Assembly (NCBI RefSeq): GCF_041146395.1
Contig: NW_027182879.1
Span: 821,527 to 885,526 of the forward strand
Length of the DNA stretch: 64,000 nucleotides
Direction of reading: 5' to 3'
Source: Eulemur rufifrons
Taxonomy: Eukaryota; Chordata; Mammalia; Primates; Lemuridae
The position numbers were made by a program, and so were the translations under genes. Positions 60,936 to 64,000 of the stretch are shown here, in pieces. Position 1 is the stretch's first letter; each line of letters starts with the position of its first letter. Below the pieces are notes generated by a model that had not been told where the DNA came from, did not search any database, and saw nothing but the letters and a program-made list of their open reading frames with translations.

Positions 60936-60971
60936 CCCCCCCACCCGCCCCCGCCCCCGCCCCCGCCCCCC
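60936..60971 (-). repeat. (CCCCCG)n minisatellite, G-quadruplex on minus strand
   Basis: Repeated CGCCCCC units. The complementary strand has at least five runs of G with 1-nt loops. Confidence 0.85.
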
Positions 60972-61438
60972 AGAGCAGACAGACTCAGAATGGAGTCACT
61001 CGGTGCCAGTGCCCTGCCCGGGTGCCCCATCATTCAACCGAACTGGGAAACAGGTGGGCTTTCCGACCCTCGGGAGGGAGCTTCACCGGCGGGCGGACAG
61101 ATCAGAAGGGGCCCGGCTCCCTTGAGCGGGCAGGCTGGGGACGGTCGGTGGGGTCTCTTGACAGGAGGCACCACGGAACCCTTGAGGCAATGTCGGGGGC
61201 ACCTATGTTGCGGTCCAAAGCTAGCGTCTGAGAAGTCGTCCCGAAAGCATGATGGCGTCAACAAGTCCCCTCCGTTCAAGAAACGAGATTCATTTCTAGA
61301 GGAGGGCCACCCCCGCGGGAGGACCGTAGGCTTCCTGTGGACATTCTCTTCAAAAGGCAATTCACTCAGCGGAGTGAAAATCGGAAAAATCGCTGTCCTC
61401 TGACGCAGCTGCAGAGAAAAGATGGCACCAAAATCAAT
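60972..61438. other. Unclassified, CpG-containing sequence
   Basis: Open frames are present on both strands but none resembles a known protein family. No repeat recognised. Confidence 0.4.
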
Positions 61439-61439
61439 G

Positions 61440-61470
<31 letters not shown>
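61439..61470. repeat. (CA)n microsatellite
   Basis: About 14-15 CA units, then AACACACC. Confidence 0.95.
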
Positions 61471-61477
<7 letters not shown>

Positions 61478-61936
61478 CTCCTCCCATCTGAACGAGCACT
61501 CCGGACGGTCACATAGGGAGAGCGACGGGCTCTCTTCCCCCCCTGTGGTTTTCTACCTTTCGTTGCGGTTTTTTCCCTCAGTGGATAGAGGAGGAGACAC
61601 AGGGGGCTCAGCCGGCATGCGAGTGGGTTTATCATCCTCTGTGAGTATCAACACGCGACACCACCTAAGTGAAGGAACACACCGGTGTTTCATGTGATGT
61701 GGCTCAATGCCTGGCAGATACGAGCCTTTGCAGGCCTCCTCGTGATCGACAGGACGTCGCCTTGGACACGGACACATCTTGTCCCTCCCTCCCGAGGCGA
61801 TAGGCGGTTCCGTACCTCCTCGGGGCCAGGGCACAGTCTGCCTAGGCACCTACAACACGTGTGGCAACAGCCTCGATGGCTCTGCCATGAGAACGAACTC
61901 CCGTGGCACGGGGGTGGGGTGGGGGGGGGGTCGGGT
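61471..61936. other. Unclassified CpG-containing sequence
   Basis: Ends with a run of about 12 G near 61,919-61,930. No family or gene recognised. Confidence 0.4.
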
Positions 61937-62066
61937 GCTGAAGAATTCAGCTGAGTGAAGGAATGCCACGGGATTCAGAGTGCCATCGGTGGGCTGAGAG
62001 GCGAGCAGGGCGGGCTTTGAAAGGGTAACATTCTCCCTGCCTTCCGTCTGTCTGTGAATACAGAAC
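61937..62066 (+). repeat. Direct duplicate, copy 2 (partner at 51,183-51,311)
   Basis: GCTGAAGAATTCAGC at the start and GAATACAGAAC at the end correspond to the partner's GCTGAAGAAGTCAGC and TAATACAGAAC, with the same order of words between. An Alu begins just after it. Confidence 0.65.
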
Positions 62067-62073
62067 GTACACG

Positions 62074-62415
62074 CCAGGCGGGGTGGCTCACGCCTGTAAT
62101 CCTAGCACTCTGGGACGTAGAGGCGGGTGGATCGCTCAAGGTCGGGAGTTCGAGACCAGCCTGAGCAAGAGCGAGACCCCCATCTCTACTAAAAATAGAA
62201 AGAAACTATATATCTAAAAATATATACAGAAACAGTATCTAAAAATATATACAGAAAAATATTAGCCGGGCACGGTGGCGCATGCCTGTAGTCCCAGGTA
62301 CTCGGGAGGCTGGGGCAGTAGGATCGCTTGAGCCCAGGAGTTTGAGGTTGCTGTGAGCTAGGCTGACGCCACGGCACTCTAGTCTGGGCAACAGAGTGAG
62401 ACTCTGTTTCAAAAA

Positions 62416-62432
<17 letters not shown>
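62074..62432 (+). mobile_element. Strepsirrhine-type Alu with duplicated linker
   Basis: Near-complete Alu whose lemur-type linker is partly duplicated: TATCTAAAAATATATACAGA occurs twice between 62,212 and 62,255. Right arm intact, ending in an A-run. Confidence 0.9.
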
Positions 62433-62487
<55 letters not shown>

Positions 62488-62500
62488 CACACACACGTAT
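62433..62500. repeat. (TA)n(CA)n compound microsatellite
   Basis: Alternating AT followed by AC repeats, growing from the Alu tail. Confidence 0.95.
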
Positions 62501-62502
62501 AT

Positions 62503-62660
62503 CCAATTAGCTGGGCATGCTGGCACATGCCTGTAATCCCAGCTACTCGGGAGGCTGAGGCAGTCTGATCGCTTGAGCCCAGGAGTTTGAGATTGCTGTG
62601 AGCTAGGCTGACGCCATGGCACTCTAGCCAGGGCAACAGAACGAGAGACTCTGTCAGAAA
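62503..62660 (+). mobile_element. Extra Alu right monomer
   Basis: ATTAGCTGGGCATGCTGGCA through CTCTAGCCAGGGCAACAG, a second right arm with no left arm before it. Together with the Alu at 62,074 it makes a left-right-right arrangement separated by the microsatellite. Confidence 0.85.
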
Positions 62661-62736
62661 GAAAAGAAGAGCGAGAGCGAGAGAGCGAGAGAAAGAAAGA
62701 AAGGAAGGGAGAGAAAGGAAAGAGAAGGAAGGGGGG

Positions 62737-62773
<37 letters not shown>

Positions 62774-62775
62774 AA
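62661..62775. repeat. Purine-rich (GA)n/(GAAA)n tract
   Basis: Variants of GAAA, GGAA and GA, with a pure (GA)n core at about 62,743-62,770. Confidence 0.9.
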
Positions 62776-63041
62776 ACTATTAAAAAATTCGGGACCAGAT
62801 CCATCGGTCGGTACTCAGAAGCGTGACGATCGGGTGTTCCCGAGCACGTGTGAGATGTGTCTTCTCCCTGACGCCGCGTTTCCTCCACACACACATCACC
62901 CATCTGCCGTGGAAAAAAAGCAACAAAAAGAGAGAAAGAGATTAAGAAGGGAAAATGGAAACAGGGCAAAAGAGGAAGAAAGAAAGAAATTTCGAAAAAA
63001 AGAGACCAAAGTCACAGCGAGAAGGAAGAATACTGAGCCCA

Positions 63042-63060
63042 GAGCGACACCTAGTGACCA
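63042..63060 (-). promoter_or_regulatory. CTCF-like word
   Basis: GAGCGACACCTAGTGACCA matches the reverse complement of the CTCF motif at about 13-14 of 19 positions by eye. Confidence 0.4.
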
Positions 63061-63501
63061 CACCGTCACAAGCACCCTAGGGCCCCAATTCGCCAGAGAC
63101 ATCTGGTGGACCCCAGGGCAACATGTGGTCGACCCGGGGCCATGGCGTCTGCAGCCGATTCCCAGGCGGGCACACGAGCCCGGGGAAACTCATTCTCAGC
63201 GCGGGGAGGAGGGGAGGGGAAATAATAGCAAAGTCACACCAGATCCCTTTCTAGTTCATAAACGTGTTGATTGCGTGTTCACGCGCACGTGTGAGAAGGG
63301 CCTCCTGGTGTGTCGGCACGTCACCCGCGTGACGTGAAACCATGAATCCGGGGGGGGGGGGAGCGGAAAGGCGGGCAGGAAAAGGCAAAGAGAGAATAGA
63401 TAAAATGAAAGGACCAAAAAGAAAGTCACACAGCAGGGTAGGGGAGTGAGAGCAAGTCGAGAGACTGCAGACAGAAACTCCGAGAGGAGAGGAATGCTCC
63501 G

Positions 63502-63519
63502 GAGCGCCCCCTCGCCCCA
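63502..63519 (-). promoter_or_regulatory. CTCF-like word
   Basis: GAGCGCCCCCTCGCCCCA has the strong AGCGCCCCCT half of the motif but diverges in the following GGTGG part. Confidence 0.35.
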
Positions 63520-63544
63520 CGCGAGAAGAATACCGATCGCAGGG

Positions 63545-63563
63545 TGACCCCTAGGGGCAGCGA
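63545..63563 (+). promoter_or_regulatory. CTCF-like word, opposite orientation
   Basis: TGACCCCTAGGGGCAGCGA partly matches the forward CTCF motif TGGCCACCAGGGGGCGCTA, and faces the word at 63,502. Confidence 0.35.
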
Positions 63564-63894
63564 GGCCAGAGAGACCAAATCCGTCCCAAAGCCTCCCTGT
63601 CAGGATGACAACCACAGACCAGACATCCGGTCAACCACCCAAGGACCAGACATCTGGTCAACCAGCGAACCCATGCGGAGGCCGCATGCAGCAGCGACAT
63701 CTGCACGACCACTCAGGGTGCTCCCTGCCGGGAGGGTGTGTCTCTATGTGTGTGTGTCCGGGGGGGGGGGGAGATTGCGATGAAAGTCACGCCAGGTCCC
63801 GGGATAGTTCGTGAGCGTGATAATTGCGTGTGTGTGGAGAAAAAAGGGGGCGGGGCGATAGGGAGTAAAGAAAGGAGGAGCGGGCGAGCGGAGG

Positions 63895-64000
63895 GGTGGG
63901 GAAGGAGAGGGAGTCGAGAAGCCCGCAACCGCAGCGCCCCCTGGCGGTGATCCCCCTCCATAGCATCGATAGGGCCAGCCCCGCAGAGACTAAGTGCGAC
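63895..64000 (+). repeat. Isolated copy of the ~260-bp GC-rich unit (cut by window end)
   Basis: GGGGAAGGAGAGGGAGTCGA, GAAGCCCGCAACCGCAG, CTCCATAGCATCGATAGGGC and GCAGAGACTAAGTGCGAC match the longer units near 48,100-49,000 in order. A second array of this unit probably continues beyond the window. Confidence 0.88.
63932..63950 (-). promoter_or_regulatory. Best CTCF motif match in the window
   Basis: CAGCGCCCCCTGGCGGTGA differs from the reverse-complement CTCF consensus TAGCGCCCCCTGGTGGCCA at about four positions, none in the AGCGCCCCCTGG core. Confidence 0.65.

Larger units (their letters stand above)
62786..64000 (+). repeat. Degenerate tandem unit of ~0.45-0.55 kb, with CTCF-like words
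   Basis: A segment recurs three times: near 62,788 (ACCAGATCC...GTGTTCCCGAGCACGTGTGAG), 63,230 (AAAGTCACACCAGATCCC, GTTGATTGCGTG, GCACGTGTGAG) and 63,780 (AAAGTCACGCCAGGTCCC, ATAATTGCGTGTG). Between copies are CTCF-like words and ATCTGGTCGACC-like words shared with the array at 45.9-49.0 kb. From about 63,895 the sequence is a clear copy of the longer unit of that array. Confidence 0.6.

Noticed and set aside
49041..64000. tRNA, snRNA or rRNA genes
   Set aside because: No cloverleaf with A and B boxes outside Alu-derived sequence, and no recognisable snRNA or rRNA motifs were seen.

Overview
The window is primate nuclear DNA, most likely from a strepsirrhine (lemur or loris). The basis is a set of dimeric Alu elements whose middle linker carries the A/T-rich 'ctaaaaatatatatagaaaaaatta' type of insertion typical of lemuriform Alus, plus MIR fragments and LTR-like sequence. 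I see no convincing protein-coding exon, rRNA or tRNA anywhere in the 64 kb. The stop-to-stop frames present are by-products of repeats or of GC-rich sequence.

Region 1 (1 to about 45,858) is one long head-to-tail array of about 82 monomers of about 545 bp, interrupted by two younger Alu insertions with target-site duplications. By eye the monomers fall into classes (A, A', B, C, D, E, F) that follow each other in a preferred order, A-B-(A')-C-E-D. This gives a loose higher-order repeat of about 2.7 kb (five monomers) or 3.3 kb (six monomers), with many class deletions and hybrids. Almost every monomer carries three things in fixed order: a YY1-like CAAGATGGCTGCC box, a G-rich tract (a full G-quadruplex motif in class E) and a near-perfect inverted repeat of 49-59 bp with a 1-5 nt centre. 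If transcribed, each monomer would give a 24-29 bp RNA hairpin. The 5' arm contains AAAGTGC, the seed-like word of the miR-17/302/C19MC microRNA group. Some copies have changes matched in both arms.

Region 2 (about 45,860 to 49,040) abuts the first array and is a different, GC-rich tandem array: 14 units, first 10 of about 212-229 bp, then 4 of about 257-275 bp. Each unit has a word resembling the CTCF core (CCCTCTGGCGGC) and an A-run beside a G-run. Region 3 (49,040 to about 62,780) is ordinary interspersed sequence: Alus, MIRs, LTR-like pieces, microsatellites, a CpG-rich segment with an 84-bp tandem duplication carrying two NRF1-type sites, a second CpG-rich segment with a perfect cAMP-response element, and two pairs of related sequences. 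Region 4 (about 62,780 to 64,000) has degenerate tandem copies of another unit with several CTCF-like words. It ends in a fresh copy of the Region 2 unit whose CTCF match is the best in the window.

The working picture is a large tandem hairpin array next to CTCF-like satellite blocks and CpG-rich promoter-like DNA. It recalls primate tandem microRNA clusters and CTCF macrosatellites, but both comparisons are inference. Small-RNA data and genome-wide alignment are needed to decide.
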